A stretch of 64,000 bases of DNA from GCA-2693325 sp964011675 (GTDB lineage: Bacteria > Latescibacterota > UBA2968 > UBA8231): NCBI GenBank assembly GCA_964011675.1, contig CAXGPR010000002.1, forward strand, positions 62,001 through 126,000, in the 5' to 3' direction. Below the pieces are notes generated by a model that saw nothing but the letters and a program-made list of their open reading frames with translations, was not told where the DNA came from and searched no databases. The position numbers were made by a program, and so were the translations under genes. Positions 1 through 9,395 of this stretch are shown here, piece after piece (the first letter of the stretch is position 1; every line of letters starts with the position of its first letter).

Positions 1-258
1 TGCTTCCGAGCCCTGTTCATCGCGTGACTCCAATGTGAGCAGAAGTTGGCCGACGGCTGCGCTTTCGCCTTCTTTTACGTGGACGGCTGTTACAGTCCCG
101 CCGGTTGAAGCAGGCACTTCAATAACGGCTTTGTCTGTTTCTAATTCGAGTACGGGCTGGTCTTCCTCAATGTGGTCTCCCACGCTGACTAATACGCTAA
201 CCACGTCCCCATTTTCGATATTCTCGCCTAGATCGGGCATCTTGAATTCTATCGGCAT
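1..258 (-). CDS. aceF: Pyruvate dehydrogenase E2 (dihydrolipoamide acetyltransferase), N-terminal part
   Basis: Only the first 86 codons lie in the window; the gene runs off the left edge. They form a lipoyl domain: MPDLGENIENG near the start and ELETDKAVIEVP, whose Lys43 is the expected lipoylation site. E2 carries the acetyl group from E1 to CoA in the cytoplasmic pyruvate dehydrogenase complex. The ATG at 258 is 28 nt downstream of the aceE stop, so the two are probably cotranscribed in the usual aceE-aceF order. A different lipoylated E2 is possible in principle, but the AceE-type E1 next door makes AceF by far the likeliest reading. Catalytic and E1-binding domains are not visible here. 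Confidence 0.9.
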   Translation of the reverse strand, partial: MPIEFKMPDLGENIENGDVVSVLVSVGDHIEEDQPVLELETDKAVIEVPASTGGTVTAVHVKEGESAAVGQLLLTLESRDEQGSEA

Positions 259-286
259 ATTCGTCTTAATCCTGTCGCGCGCTGCG

Positions 287-2950
287 CTAGCGATAAACGG
301 GGTTGGGTTTCTCTGAGTCTACATTTAGGTCCTGCATAGCTTTCTTCACGGTCTTGTGTTCGATTTGTCCGGCATCCGCTAGTGCGCCCAGTGCGCCGAG
401 CGTAACAAAGCGGGCATCTACTTCGAAAAAGTCACGTAGAGCTTCGCGGCTTTCGCTTCGACCAAATCCGTCTGTGCCCAAAGAAACGGGTGCTTCTGGG
501 AACCAGCGCGCAATGGATTCCGGAAGTGCCTTCACGTAATCAGAAGCTATTACGAAAGGACCCTTTTCACCTTCAAGGCACTCCTCGATATAAGACTTCT
601 TCTTTGTTTCGCCCGGGTGCATGCGGTTCCAGCGCTCCGTGTCGAGTGCATCGCGATGCAGGCTTTTGAAGCTGGTTATGCTCCATACGTCCGCGGCGAC
701 ATTATACTGCTCTTCTAAAATCTGCTGTGCCTCAAGCACTTTGTTCATTATCGCGCCGCTGCCGAAGAGCTGTGCTTTGAGCTTGGATCGTTTCTTACTT
801 GAGCGTTTGAACTTGTAGAGGCCTTTGAGAATACCTTCTTCAACGCCTTCGGGCATAGGTGGCATTGGGTACTGCTCGTTTTCTACCGTCATGTAGTAGA
901 ATACATCTTCCTGTTCCACGTACATTCGACGGATTCCCTCACGAACGATAACAGCAATTTCATAGGCGAATGCTGGGTCGTAGGCCATCATATTGGGCAC
1001 GGGGTAGGCCAAGAGATGGCTGTGGCCGTCCTCATGCTGCAGTCCTTCGCCGTTGAGCGTCGTACGCCCAGCAGTTCCGCCCACCATGAAGCCCTTAACT
1101 CGCATGTCGCCTGCCAGCCAAATCAGGTCTCCAATGCGTTGCATACCGAACATGGAGTAGTAAACGAAAAATGGAATAGTGTTGATCCCGTGCGTTGAGT
1201 ATGCAGAACCGGCGGCGATGAAAGACGACATCGAACCGGCTTCTGTTATACCTTCTTCGAGGATCTGACCGTCTTGGGCCTCTTTGTAGTAAGAGACTAC
1301 ATCCTTGTCTACGGGTTCGTATAGCTGACCAACGCTAGAGTAGATGCCAAACTGGCGGAATAAGGGATCCATACCGAATGTGCGTGCCTCGTCGGGAATA
1401 ATCGGCACTATATATTTACCAATTTCCTTGTCTTGAAGCAGTTTGCGGAGGACGGCAACAAAAGCCATCGTAGTGGCAATTGTGCGGTCTCCAGATGCTT
1501 TTTCAAATTCGTTCCACAGATCGGACGGAGGCATCTGCAGGGGTTCGCTCTTAGTGCTGCGGCTGGGCACGGAGCCGCCTAAAGCTGTGCGGCGCTCGCG
1601 AATATACTGCATCTCTGGGCTGTTTTCGTCCGGCCTGTAGAAAGGGGCCGCTGCGACTTCGTCGTCGGAGATGGGAATGCCAAAGCGTGTGCGGAAAGAA
1701 CGCAGCTCGTTTTCGTTAAGCGACTTTTGCTGGTGAGTTATATTCTTTCCTTCACCAGCCTCGCCCATGCCGTATCCCTTGACGGTTTTAGCGAGTATGA
1801 CTGTCGGAGCGCCCTTGTGCTCGGTTGCCCTCTTGTAGGCCGTATACACCTTCTCGGGGTCATGGCCACCACGTCGCATTTTCTCAATCTGGTCGTCGGA
1901 CAAATGGGCTACCATGTCGAGGAGATCTCCATTTTTGCCGAAAAAGTCTTCTCGTATGAAGGCTCCGTCTGAGACCGTGTACTTCTGATACTGTCCGTCG
2001 ACTACTTCTCCCATGCGCTGTACTAGCAGGCCTTTATCGTCGTTTTCGATCAGCGCATCCCAATCATCGCCCCAGACAACCTTAATTACGTTCCATCCAG
2101 CTCCCCGGAAGGTTGCTTCGAGCTCTTGGATAACCTTGCCGTTTCCGCGCACGGGGCCGTCGAGACGCTGTAGGTTGCAGTTAATGACCCACGTTAAGTT
2201 GTTGAGCTTCTCGCGCGAAGCTAGCGTGATGGCGCCAAGTGTTTCTGGCTCGTCGCACTCTCCATCGCCGAGAAAGGCCCATACCCGGCCGTCGTCTTTC
2301 TGCTTCAGGCCGCGGTTCTCCAAGTATCGGTTGAAGCGTGCCTGGTAAATTGACATGATCGGACCGAGTCCCATTGAGACCGTAGGGAATTGCCAAAAGT
2401 CAGGCATAAGCCATGGGTGGGGGTAAGACGAAAGGCCGCCGCCGGGCTGTAGCTCGCGTCGGAAGTTGCTCAGCTGCTCTTCGCTTAGACGTCCTTCGAC
2501 AAAGGCGCGTGCATACATTCCGGGTGATGCATGGCCCTGAAAATAGACTTGATCGCCTGAGTGTTCATCTGTGCGAGCGCGGAAAAAATGGTTGTAGCCA
2601 ACTTCATACAGCGTTGCAGATGAAGCGAATGTCGATATGTGGCCTCCAGGAGCTGCCTTATCGCGATTGGCACGCACTACCATGGCCATGGCGTTCCAGC
2701 GCACGATGCTCTTTATGCGGCGCTCTATTTCTCGGCTGCCGGGAAACGTTGCCTGCGCTGAACGGGGTATGGTGTTGACATACGGTGTGTTAGCGGTGAA
2801 AGGTATATCAATACCTGCTTGGTGGGCTCGTTGTTCGAGCTGCTCGAGTAAATGGCGCACGTGGTCTGGAGACCGTTCTGCCAACACGTAGTCAAGAGAT
2901 TCTAGCCATTCGCGCAGTTCTATGTCTAATTCTTTCGCGTCTTCACTCAT
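287..2950 (-). CDS. aceE: Pyruvate dehydrogenase E1 component, homodimeric type
   Basis: 887 residues, the same length as the E. coli homodimeric E1p. It decarboxylates pyruvate with thiamine diphosphate and passes the acetyl group to lipoyl-E2. The ThDP/Mg motif is clear: GDGE at residues 229-232 with the partner Asn at about 258 (VINCNLQRLDG). The N-terminal HISTFASSATLYEVGYNHFF segment and the QHEDGHSHLL stretch are typical of AceE rather than of the alpha/beta E1 family. The ATG start gives a normal N-terminus (MSEDAKELDIELREWLESLD). It is followed closely by aceF. The leader contains a small GC-rich inverted repeat about 30 nt before the start. Nothing is truncated or missing. Confidence 0.97.
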   Translation of the reverse strand: MSEDAKELDIELREWLESLDYVLAERSPDHVRHLLEQLEQRAHQAGIDIPFTANTPYVNTIPRSAQATFPGSREIERRIKSIVRWNAMAMVVRANRDKAAPGGHISTFASSATLYEVGYNHFFRARTDEHSGDQVYFQGHASPGMYARAFVEGRLSEEQLSNFRRELQPGGGLSSYPHPWLMPDFWQFPTVSMGLGPIMSIYQARFNRYLENRGLKQKDDGRVWAFLGDGECDEPETLGAITLASREKLNNLTWVINCNLQRLDGPVRGNGKVIQELEATFRGAGWNVIKVVWGDDWDALIENDDKGLLVQRMGEVVDGQYQKYTVSDGAFIREDFFGKNGDLLDMVAHLSDDQIEKMRRGGHDPEKVYTAYKRATEHKGAPTVILAKTVKGYGMGEAGEGKNITHQQKSLNENELRSFRTRFGIPISDDEVAAAPFYRPDENSPEMQYIRERRTALGGSVPSRSTKSEPLQMPPSDLWNEFEKASGDRTIATTMAFVAVLRKLLQDKEIGKYIVPIIPDEARTFGMDPLFRQFGIYSSVGQLYEPVDKDVVSYYKEAQDGQILEEGITEAGSMSSFIAAGSAYSTHGINTIPFFVYYSMFGMQRIGDLIWLAGDMRVKGFMVGGTAGRTTLNGEGLQHEDGHSHLLAYPVPNMMAYDPAFAYEIAVIVREGIRRMYVEQEDVFYYMTVENEQYPMPPMPEGVEEGILKGLYKFKRSSKKRSKLKAQLFGSGAIMNKVLEAQQILEEQYNVAADVWSITSFKSLHRDALDTERWNRMHPGETKKKSYIEECLEGEKGPFVIASDYVKALPESIARWFPEAPVSLGTDGFGRSESREALRDFFEVDARFVTLGALGALADAGQIEHKTVKKAMQDLNVDSEKPNPVYR

Positions 2951-2981
2951 AGCGAACGTGAGTCCTCGTCTTCTGGGGTAA

Positions 2982-3000
2982 GACGCGCAGAGCGCGCGTC
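2982..3000 (-). promoter_or_regulatory. Short GC-rich inverted repeat in the aceE leader
   Basis: Perfect 7-bp arms (GACGCGC and GCGCGTC) flank a 5-nt spacer, 32 nt upstream of the aceE start codon. It could be a dyad operator or an mRNA hairpin. There is no U-run, so a terminator is unlikely. The rest of the divergent gap 2951-3210 shows no convincing sigma-70 pair on either strand. Confidence 0.3.
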
Positions 3001-3210
3001 GTGGAAGAAGTCAAAATAAGAACTTCGGCAGGTTTTGCAAAGACGTAAACCGGCGTCGGAATAGACTGCACTCAAGCGTGAGCTCCACGTTTTTGTATAT
3101 TCGTTGCACTAACGAGGAGGAAGCGAAACTCACGGTTAGAGCGTCTTTTTTTCCTCGTAGACAGCGTTTGTACAGTTCAGCGTATTGCCGCTCTCATCTG
3201 GGTTCAACTA

Positions 3211-5028
3211 ATGGCTAAAAGTAAAACGCACGAGGCGATATGGCTCAGCGTGCTGGCCTCTGTGTTGTTACATATTGCGGGTCTGTATATGGCACGTGAT
3301 TTTTGGCTTGATGAAGTAGAAACGGAGTCCTTCCGCGCCCGCTTGGCCAATATCGCCCCCCTCTTTAAGCCTCGTCGCCTCAATACCGCACAAAAGCCAC
3401 TTATTGAACCGCTCGTTGAGTTCGAACTCGAATACATTGCGGCAGATAGAAAAGCCGTAGAATTAGATGAGCGCGAGCTACCGATGCAGATTATCGTTGA
3501 AGAAGTAGAGGTGGAAGATGCACCTGTCGCACTGCGGGAAGTGGCTAGCGGAAACAAAGAATATGATCCGATTCTCGAGCGCGTGAAGATGCTGTCTCCA
3601 TCGGAACTGAGTTTGTCAGACAGCTTGGGTATTCCCTCGATGGATCTATTGCGCATCGTGGACATGGCGCGTGCAAACAAAGACCATGCTGGCGTGATCA
3701 TAGACCGTTCGAGCCGTCGCGATTTGATGGGGTATGTCAACTTTACGCAGTTACGAGTATACGGGGCGGGAAGTGGACGGGGCCAACTTGATGCACTTGT
3801 ACGCTATATGCGTGACAACACGTTTATACTGGCTGAAGTGCGCGAAAAAACGTATCAAAATTTCTTGGCGGAAAACTTACTCAAGGATCCGATACACTTT
3901 CTTTTGCAGGGTGGGGGCATGATAGCCTATCGCGACGATGTATTGACGCTCTTTACACTCGAAGAAATGGCTCTGATGGGACGCTATCTGCGCGAGGGGG
4001 GGTTCTTGTTTATAGAGGGCAATAACCGCTACTTAAGCGAGATGCGAACGCACTTGCAGGATATACTCGGTCGAGATGCCATCTTACGTCCCGTTCCACT
4101 AAGCCACCCGCTATACTACGCATTTTACGATTTCAGTGGAGGATTCCCCGGTGAAGACAAAACGCGTCTGACAGACGTCGGTGATAACCCTCGCTGGCAT
4201 TATCCTACACAGTTCCTCGATGATCCGGTCGCAGACCAACGAGCTACGGCCTTTAATCAGGTCATCGAGAATGAGATGGTGGCTGAACAGCCTCCACCCT
4301 TGGGTATCTGGGGCGTTGAGATAGACGGACAGCTCGTCGCTGTGCTGAGTGATATGGGATTAATGAGTAAGGGAGCACTCAGTTCTAACGTGGAAGATAG
4401 CGGGGAAGAGCCCGTTTTATATTCACTTATGGCTTGCACAAACATCATCGCTTACGCTTTGACTCGAGACGGAGGGCGTACGCCGCATCTGCCGCCTGCG
4501 GCGTGGATGAACCGTCGTCCGGTAGTTGGGGTCGACAGCCCATCTGACGTATCTGAGCACGTGACGGAACGAGACCAAATAGACGATGAGACCTTCGCTG
4601 ATCTCGATGCCTCTCTTGCGATAGTGCAAGCACCTTTGGGGGAGCTGATTGATCGGGGCTTACAACTGCGGATTGACGGTCGCTACACGCTGGAACTGCT
4701 TAAGACGGACTACAATGGAGTTTTGCTACATAATTTGCCTGCCGGCAATCACTGGATTGAGCTCTCTTACGGCGGAGAAGTCCAACAACTAGACTTTTCT
4801 CTGAGTGGCGGCAAAGTGCTCACGCTGAACTTTGCGCTTAATCGCTTTGCGTTTATGAGCCAACTCCGTATAGAACAGCAAGACGAGCAGGTGGGTTTAG
4901 CACAATGGCTGCAGGCTTTTTTCGATCTGGACTTAGAGGAAATCTACCTTGCCGAAGATCGAGAATGGTTAGAAGGAGCCGAGGCCGATCAGAGAGTTGA
5001 TTCTACGGGCGATGGCTTCGATCCATAG
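3211..5028 (+). CDS. DUF4159 domain protein with TonB-like N-terminal membrane anchor
   Basis: 605 residues. One hydrophobic segment at about 9-28 (WLSVLASVLLHIAGLYMA) resembles the anchor of TonB proteins, so the bulk is probably periplasmic. Residues ~175-420 match what I know of DUF4159: VNFTQLRVYG, then YLREGGFLFIEGNN, PLSHPLYYAFYDFSGG and GVEIDGQLVAVLSD. This class-I-glutamine-amidotransferase-like fold occurs in many Gram-negative phyla, often near MoxR/VWA genes, and has no proven reaction. Residues ~475-560 are beta-rich and resemble a PEGA-type surface domain (LRIDGRYTLELLK ... LPAGNHWIELSYGG); that part is inference. The tail is very acidic. It is divergent from aceE, and a secreted DUF4015 protein follows 103 nt downstream. 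Confidence 0.75.
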   Translation: MAKSKTHEAIWLSVLASVLLHIAGLYMARDFWLDEVETESFRARLANIAPLFKPRRLNTAQKPLIEPLVEFELEYIAADRKAVELDERELPMQIIVEEVEVEDAPVALREVASGNKEYDPILERVKMLSPSELSLSDSLGIPSMDLLRIVDMARANKDHAGVIIDRSSRRDLMGYVNFTQLRVYGAGSGRGQLDALVRYMRDNTFILAEVREKTYQNFLAENLLKDPIHFLLQGGGMIAYRDDVLTLFTLEEMALMGRYLREGGFLFIEGNNRYLSEMRTHLQDILGRDAILRPVPLSHPLYYAFYDFSGGFPGEDKTRLTDVGDNPRWHYPTQFLDDPVADQRATAFNQVIENEMVAEQPPPLGIWGVEIDGQLVAVLSDMGLMSKGALSSNVEDSGEEPVLYSLMACTNIIAYALTRDGGRTPHLPPAAWMNRRPVVGVDSPSDVSEHVTERDQIDDETFADLDASLAIVQAPLGELIDRGLQLRIDGRYTLELLKTDYNGVLLHNLPAGNHWIELSYGGEVQQLDFSLSGGKVLTLNFALNRFAFMSQLRIEQQDEQVGLAQWLQAFFDLDLEEIYLAEDREWLEGAEADQRVDSTGDGFDP

Positions 5029-5131
5029 CCATTTAATTGGACGTGTATTTTACACATTTACCCTTTATTTTAACGTATCGTTTATCTTACAAATTCACTT
5101 CCTGCTATATGCATAAAAAGGCAGTTCTTCC

Positions 5132-6265
5132 GTGTCTTTCTCTATTGGCTTCCTACTCTTATTAACTTGGACGGTCGCTTCTGCTAAAGCTGGCTGGGCA
5201 CAGCAGTGGACTAATCCGGCGGCATATGGCGTTTACGTCAATGCAAACGCTGCTGGCAGTGCGCGCGGTGACGCGCTGGTAGATGAACTCGTCACCGCGG
5301 GTGGGAATGCCGTTGTATTCGACGTAAAAGACCGCCTTGGGAGGCTAAGCTACACATCGAAAGTGGCGCTTGCTCGAGCCATCGGAGCAAGCGGAGAAGC
5401 AACCATCGATCGTCCGGCAGAACTTGTGGGATCTTGGCGTGACCGCGGCATGTATGTCATTGCCCGGTTGACGTGCTTTCACGATGTACTACTGGCTCAG
5501 CAGCGTTCTGGCTTTGCTCCCCTGTCTCGCCAAGGAGCTGGCGTGTGGTCGGAAAGAGGCACGCCAAACTGGGTCGACCCGGCGCTGCCAGAGGTGCAGC
5601 AGTATTTAGTAGATTTGGCGCTGGAGGTCGCGGGGTTCGGCGTCGATGAGATTCAGCTGGACTACGTTCGTTTTCCTACAGAAGGTCGAATAGAAGACGC
5701 CGTTTTCTCTTTCGATCCAGCCGTGCTATCGAAATCAGCTGTCATAACTGATTTTGTGCGTCGTATGCGTACAGCGCTGGAGCCGACGGGTGCGCGTCTA
5801 TCTGCAGATATTTTCGGCGTGACAGCGTGGGGGAGTCTAGCAGATATTAAGACAGTTGGTCAAGATGTAGATGATCTTCTAGACTATCTCGACGCGGTTT
5901 CACCCATGCTGTATCCGTCTCATTTTGCAGACGGGTTTGGTCGAATATCAAGTCCGGTTGCGCATCCATACTACTTTCTGTATCAAGGATGTCAGCGCCT
6001 GCGCAAGCGTGCTGCTGATCACGGAGTCGAGGTGAGACCTTGGATACAGGCATTTGACTATCGTGTCTCTAAGTATGACGCGACGTATATCACAGAGCAG
6101 CTGTACGGAGCCGAAGATGGTGGGGCGCGCGGATGGCTGCTGTGGAATTCAGCGAGCCGCTATCCGTTTGAGATCACAGCTATAGCCCATTTTATGGCTG
6201 GAATCGCCCTTGGTCTAAGCCAAGATGAGCGACTTCCCAAGCCCGTGGAAATTTCTCCTAAATAG
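5132..6265 (+). CDS. Secreted putative glycoside hydrolase (DUF4015, TIM-barrel type)
   Basis: 377 residues starting with a GTG. A stop codon lies just upstream in frame (5114), so no earlier start is possible. The first ~25 residues form a signal peptide ending near SAKAGWAQQ. The body matches the DUF4015 putative glycosidase family: AAYGVYVNANAAGS, NAVVFDVKDRLGRLSY, ARLTCFHD, a conserved DEIQLDYVRFP strand that probably carries catalytic acids, DIFGVTAW and DAVSPMLYPSHF. Substrate is unknown. Members are exported and thought to act on surface or environmental polysaccharides. It ends 1 nt before the stop of the convergent RND gene. Function is inferred from family only. Confidence 0.8.
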   Translation: MSFSIGFLLLLTWTVASAKAGWAQQWTNPAAYGVYVNANAAGSARGDALVDELVTAGGNAVVFDVKDRLGRLSYTSKVALARAIGASGEATIDRPAELVGSWRDRGMYVIARLTCFHDVLLAQQRSGFAPLSRQGAGVWSERGTPNWVDPALPEVQQYLVDLALEVAGFGVDEIQLDYVRFPTEGRIEDAVFSFDPAVLSKSAVITDFVRRMRTALEPTGARLSADIFGVTAWGSLADIKTVGQDVDDLLDYLDAVSPMLYPSHFADGFGRISSPVAHPYYFLYQGCQRLRKRAADHGVEVRPWIQAFDYRVSKYDATYITEQLYGAEDGGARGWLLWNSASRYPFEITAIAHFMAGIALGLSQDERLPKPVEISPK

Positions 6266-6266
6266 G

Positions 6267-9200
6267 CTAGTCATGCGGTCGCAGCCGGTTTTCCAAGCGG
6301 CTCCAACCTAGCGTTTCTCGTACAAAGTGACGCACGTCTTCGATAACCCAGTACAGGCATGGAATCACTATAAGCATGATCATAGTCGCTGTTGTTAGAC
6401 CAAACACTATGAGTGTTGCGAGCGGCGACCATACGGCTGACTTGCCCGTGATTCCTAGTGCTATGGGTAGCACGCCGCCCACGGTCGTTACCGTCGTCAG
6501 TATAATGGGCCGCAGGCGTTTTGAGGCTGCGTCGAGTATTGCATCGCGTACAGATAAGCCTCTTTGTCTGGCATAGTTGGCAAAGCTGATGAGCACAATA
6601 GAGTCGTTAACTACCACTCCAGATAGACCTACCATGCCGTAAATAGCAGTAATTGAGAGCGGGTATCCATTGGCGATGAGACCCACCAGAGCACCCGCTA
6701 ATGCGAAGGGAATTGTCACTATAATTATGAAGGGTTGGATTAGCGAGCGGAATTGCACTACGAGTATGAAAAAGATGCACATAGCGCCTAAGCCAAATAA
6801 CAGAATAATGTTGTCGAAGGCCTGGTTAAATTCTTGGAACTGACCGCCGAAAACGAGGTTATATCCCGGGTGGATCGGAGCGATCTGTTGTTGAAAGTAC
6901 GCTCTGAGATCTTCTACCGTGCTCGCTGCGGCACCGGCTTCGCTCTCTTCAGCAAATACGGTAATGGTGCGGCGAAAATCACGGCGTTTAATTTCGCTGA
7001 ATCCGGTGTCTCTACGTAGTTCTGCTACGGAGCCGAGGCGAACAAAGTCACCGTTAGGCGTGCGGATGTCGATGTCTTCCAGTCGGCTGCCTGACGTGAA
7101 CCAAGAGGGCGCGTAGCGTACGAGTATAGGCCGTTCTTTGTCATCTGCGTCAAAAGTGCCGGCCTGCTGTCCGTTTAGTGCGCTCTGCAGGGCTATACCG
7201 ACATCGCTTGAGGTCAGGCCTAAGCGATGGGCTTCCGCTCTTCTCAGCTGGAACGTTAGCTCTCCCTTGCCTGGGACAAAGTCGTCGCCGATGTTAATCA
7301 GCCCTGGATAGCTCGCCAGTCGATCTTTAAGCTGTTCGGCAATCGCATCGAGTGTAACAAAGTCATCGCCTTGGATTTTTGCCTCGAGGGGATAGTCTTT
7401 AGGAGGACCGTTTTCGATAATCTTAACTTGAATCTCTTCTTGAGTGTATCCCATCTGGGCGGCGGTCTGTCGCATGTAATCGACCATACTTTCCAGTCGT
7501 TTTTTGACTTCTGCCCCATCTTCTATGTCGACAATGATTTCCGCATAGTTAGGTCGGGTGAACGTTCGGCTTTCCGTGTTTTGTACGCCGACGTTAACCA
7601 AAATTCGCTCGATGTGCGCGGTGTATTCTCGTGGCATTGCGCGGACCGCAGACTCGAGTCGCTGAGTATGGCGGTTGGTCTCGTCCAGAGCAGTGCCTTC
7701 AGGCAGAGTCAGCCAGACGGCAAAGTAGCTCTGCGGGTCCGAACTGAACAGTTCTTGACGCAGTTGGGGAAAAACAATGCCTGCAGAAACGAGGATAGTC
7801 GCGGGAATTCCGATGGCCACGGCATAGCGCCGCCAAGAAGGTAAAATCCTCGATATTAATCGACTATAACGCTCTGTCAAGCGTCCAATCGCACCGTCGA
7901 GCGGACTCTTTTTTTGGCCGTCCCCAAAATCGGAAATATGTGAAGGTAGAATAAGGAAGCACTCAATCAGAGATGCGAGTAAAGCCAAGCTTACGGTGAT
8001 GGGTACGACCTTGAGAAATTCGCCGATCGTTCCGGGCAGGAACACCAACGGCATGAAGGCGGCGATGGTCGTCAACGTTGAGGTTAGGACGGGAGACAGC
8101 ACTTCTTGCGTGCCGGTGATAACGGCATCGGCGCGCTTCCAGCCCATCTGCATATAGCGATAAACGTTTTCTATGACGACTATCGCATCGTCGACTATCA
8201 TACCTAAAACTAAAACTAGCCCAAAGAGAGTGTTTTCGTTGATCGATGATCCGATGGCCTTCAGCATGATAAAGGCTAGGCTAAAAGCGATCGGGATGCC
8301 AATGGCCGTTAGAATGCTGTTGCGCCAGCCTATAAAGAGCCAGAGCACGATTACTACTAAGACTCCACCAGCCAGCGCGTTGGTCTGCAAGTTGACCAGT
8401 GAGTTACGCACGCGTATCGACGTGTCGTTAACCAAGTCGATATACATTCCATTTGGTAGCGCCTGCTTCGATTCTTCAATCAGGCGATGGATCTTGTCGA
8501 GTAGATTTAGGGAGGATCCGACGTCTTTTTTGGTTACACCCAACGCAATACTGCGTCTTCCTTCAAGCCGCGAACGGGCTTCTTCACGTGCGTAGGTATC
8601 TACTACAGTGGCGATCTGATTTAGGGTTACGTGATTACCCTCGGGGTCGCGCGATACGACGGTGTTTTCGATATCCTGCAGGTTGCGGAACTTGCCTTTG
8701 TGTCGAACGAGGAATTCCGATTGCCCGAGTTGTAGCGTGCCGGCTGGTAAGTCGGCGTTTTGCAGGGCTATGGACGTTCTGATGTCGTCTAGAGATAAGT
8801 CGAGTGCGCGCGCGCTGGGCGGATCAACTTGAATATGGACTTGTCGCTCGCGGTCGTCGAATAGAAAAACGCGATCAACTTCCCAGAAATTCTCTATCGC
8901 GTCGCGTAAGTCGTCAACGTGCTGACGCAGTTGACCGTATGTGATTTGGGTGTCACCGCTGAGTGCGACTTGGACAAGCGGTATGAAGTTGGAAGATTTC
9001 AGCTTAAGGTAGAATGGATCTGAAACGGCATCGGGTAGGTTGACTCGATCAATTGCCTGCCGGGTTTCTTGATACTGCCGCTCGAATTCATCCGTTGAGA
9101 TATTCTCAAATTGCATGGAGATCTCGACAATGCCTTCACTTGAAATCGAGTTGGATTGGCTCAGGTAGTCTATATTTTCCAATTCTTCTTCTGCCGGCTG

Positions 9201-9395
9201 CGTTATAAGTCGCTCTATGTCAGCCGTAGACACTCCCGGATAGGACATGACTACAAGTAGCCACTTTAGGTTAACTGGCGGCAGGTACTCTTGGGGCATT
9301 GTGATGTAGGCTCCGGTGCCTCCAAGTAAAAAACACGCACTGAGAAGGTTGGCGATTAGGGGGTTGGCTACTACCCAGCGAAAAAGAGATTTCAC
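6267..9395 (-). CDS. RND-family efflux pump, inner-membrane permease
   Basis: 1042 residues, normal for the AcrB/MdtB-type HAE transporters. It uses the proton gradient to export drugs, lipids or other amphiphiles through a trimeric inner-membrane pump. The N-terminal helix is followed by a large periplasmic loop, then the TM bundle with GMIVDDAIVVIENVYR. The Asp pair at 402-403 corresponds to the proton-relay residues. A second half repeats the pattern (GMVGLSGVVVNDSIVLISFA). Its GTG start overlaps the stop of the adaptor gene by 4 nt, so translation is coupled. No TolC-like outer-membrane gene is in the window. Substrate cannot be told from sequence. Confidence 0.93.
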   Translation of the reverse strand: MKSLFRWVVANPLIANLLSACFLLGGTGAYITMPQEYLPPVNLKWLLVVMSYPGVSTADIERLITQPAEEELENIDYLSQSNSISSEGIVEISMQFENISTDEFERQYQETRQAIDRVNLPDAVSDPFYLKLKSSNFIPLVQVALSGDTQITYGQLRQHVDDLRDAIENFWEVDRVFLFDDRERQVHIQVDPPSARALDLSLDDIRTSIALQNADLPAGTLQLGQSEFLVRHKGKFRNLQDIENTVVSRDPEGNHVTLNQIATVVDTYAREEARSRLEGRRSIALGVTKKDVGSSLNLLDKIHRLIEESKQALPNGMYIDLVNDTSIRVRNSLVNLQTNALAGGVLVVIVLWLFIGWRNSILTAIGIPIAFSLAFIMLKAIGSSINENTLFGLVLVLGMIVDDAIVVIENVYRYMQMGWKRADAVITGTQEVLSPVLTSTLTTIAAFMPLVFLPGTIGEFLKVVPITVSLALLASLIECFLILPSHISDFGDGQKKSPLDGAIGRLTERYSRLISRILPSWRRYAVAIGIPATILVSAGIVFPQLRQELFSSDPQSYFAVWLTLPEGTALDETNRHTQRLESAVRAMPREYTAHIERILVNVGVQNTESRTFTRPNYAEIIVDIEDGAEVKKRLESMVDYMRQTAAQMGYTQEEIQVKIIENGPPKDYPLEAKIQGDDFVTLDAIAEQLKDRLASYPGLINIGDDFVPGKGELTFQLRRAEAHRLGLTSSDVGIALQSALNGQQAGTFDADDKERPILVRYAPSWFTSGSRLEDIDIRTPNGDFVRLGSVAELRRDTGFSEIKRRDFRRTITVFAEESEAGAAASTVEDLRAYFQQQIAPIHPGYNLVFGGQFQEFNQAFDNIILLFGLGAMCIFFILVVQFRSLIQPFIIIVTIPFALAGALVGLIANGYPLSITAIYGMVGLSGVVVNDSIVLISFANYARQRGLSVRDAILDAASKRLRPIILTTVTTVGGVLPIALGITGKSAVWSPLATLIVFGLTTATMIMLIVIPCLYWVIEDVRHFVRETLGWSRLENRLRPHD

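Noticed and set aside
35..316. A 93-codon plus-strand open frame at the left edge
   Set aside because: It is opposite aceF, which shows an unmistakable lipoyl domain.
3288..3306. TGGCAC similar to a sigma-54 -24 element
   Set aside because: It is inside a coding region and the -12 GC is absent at the right spacing.
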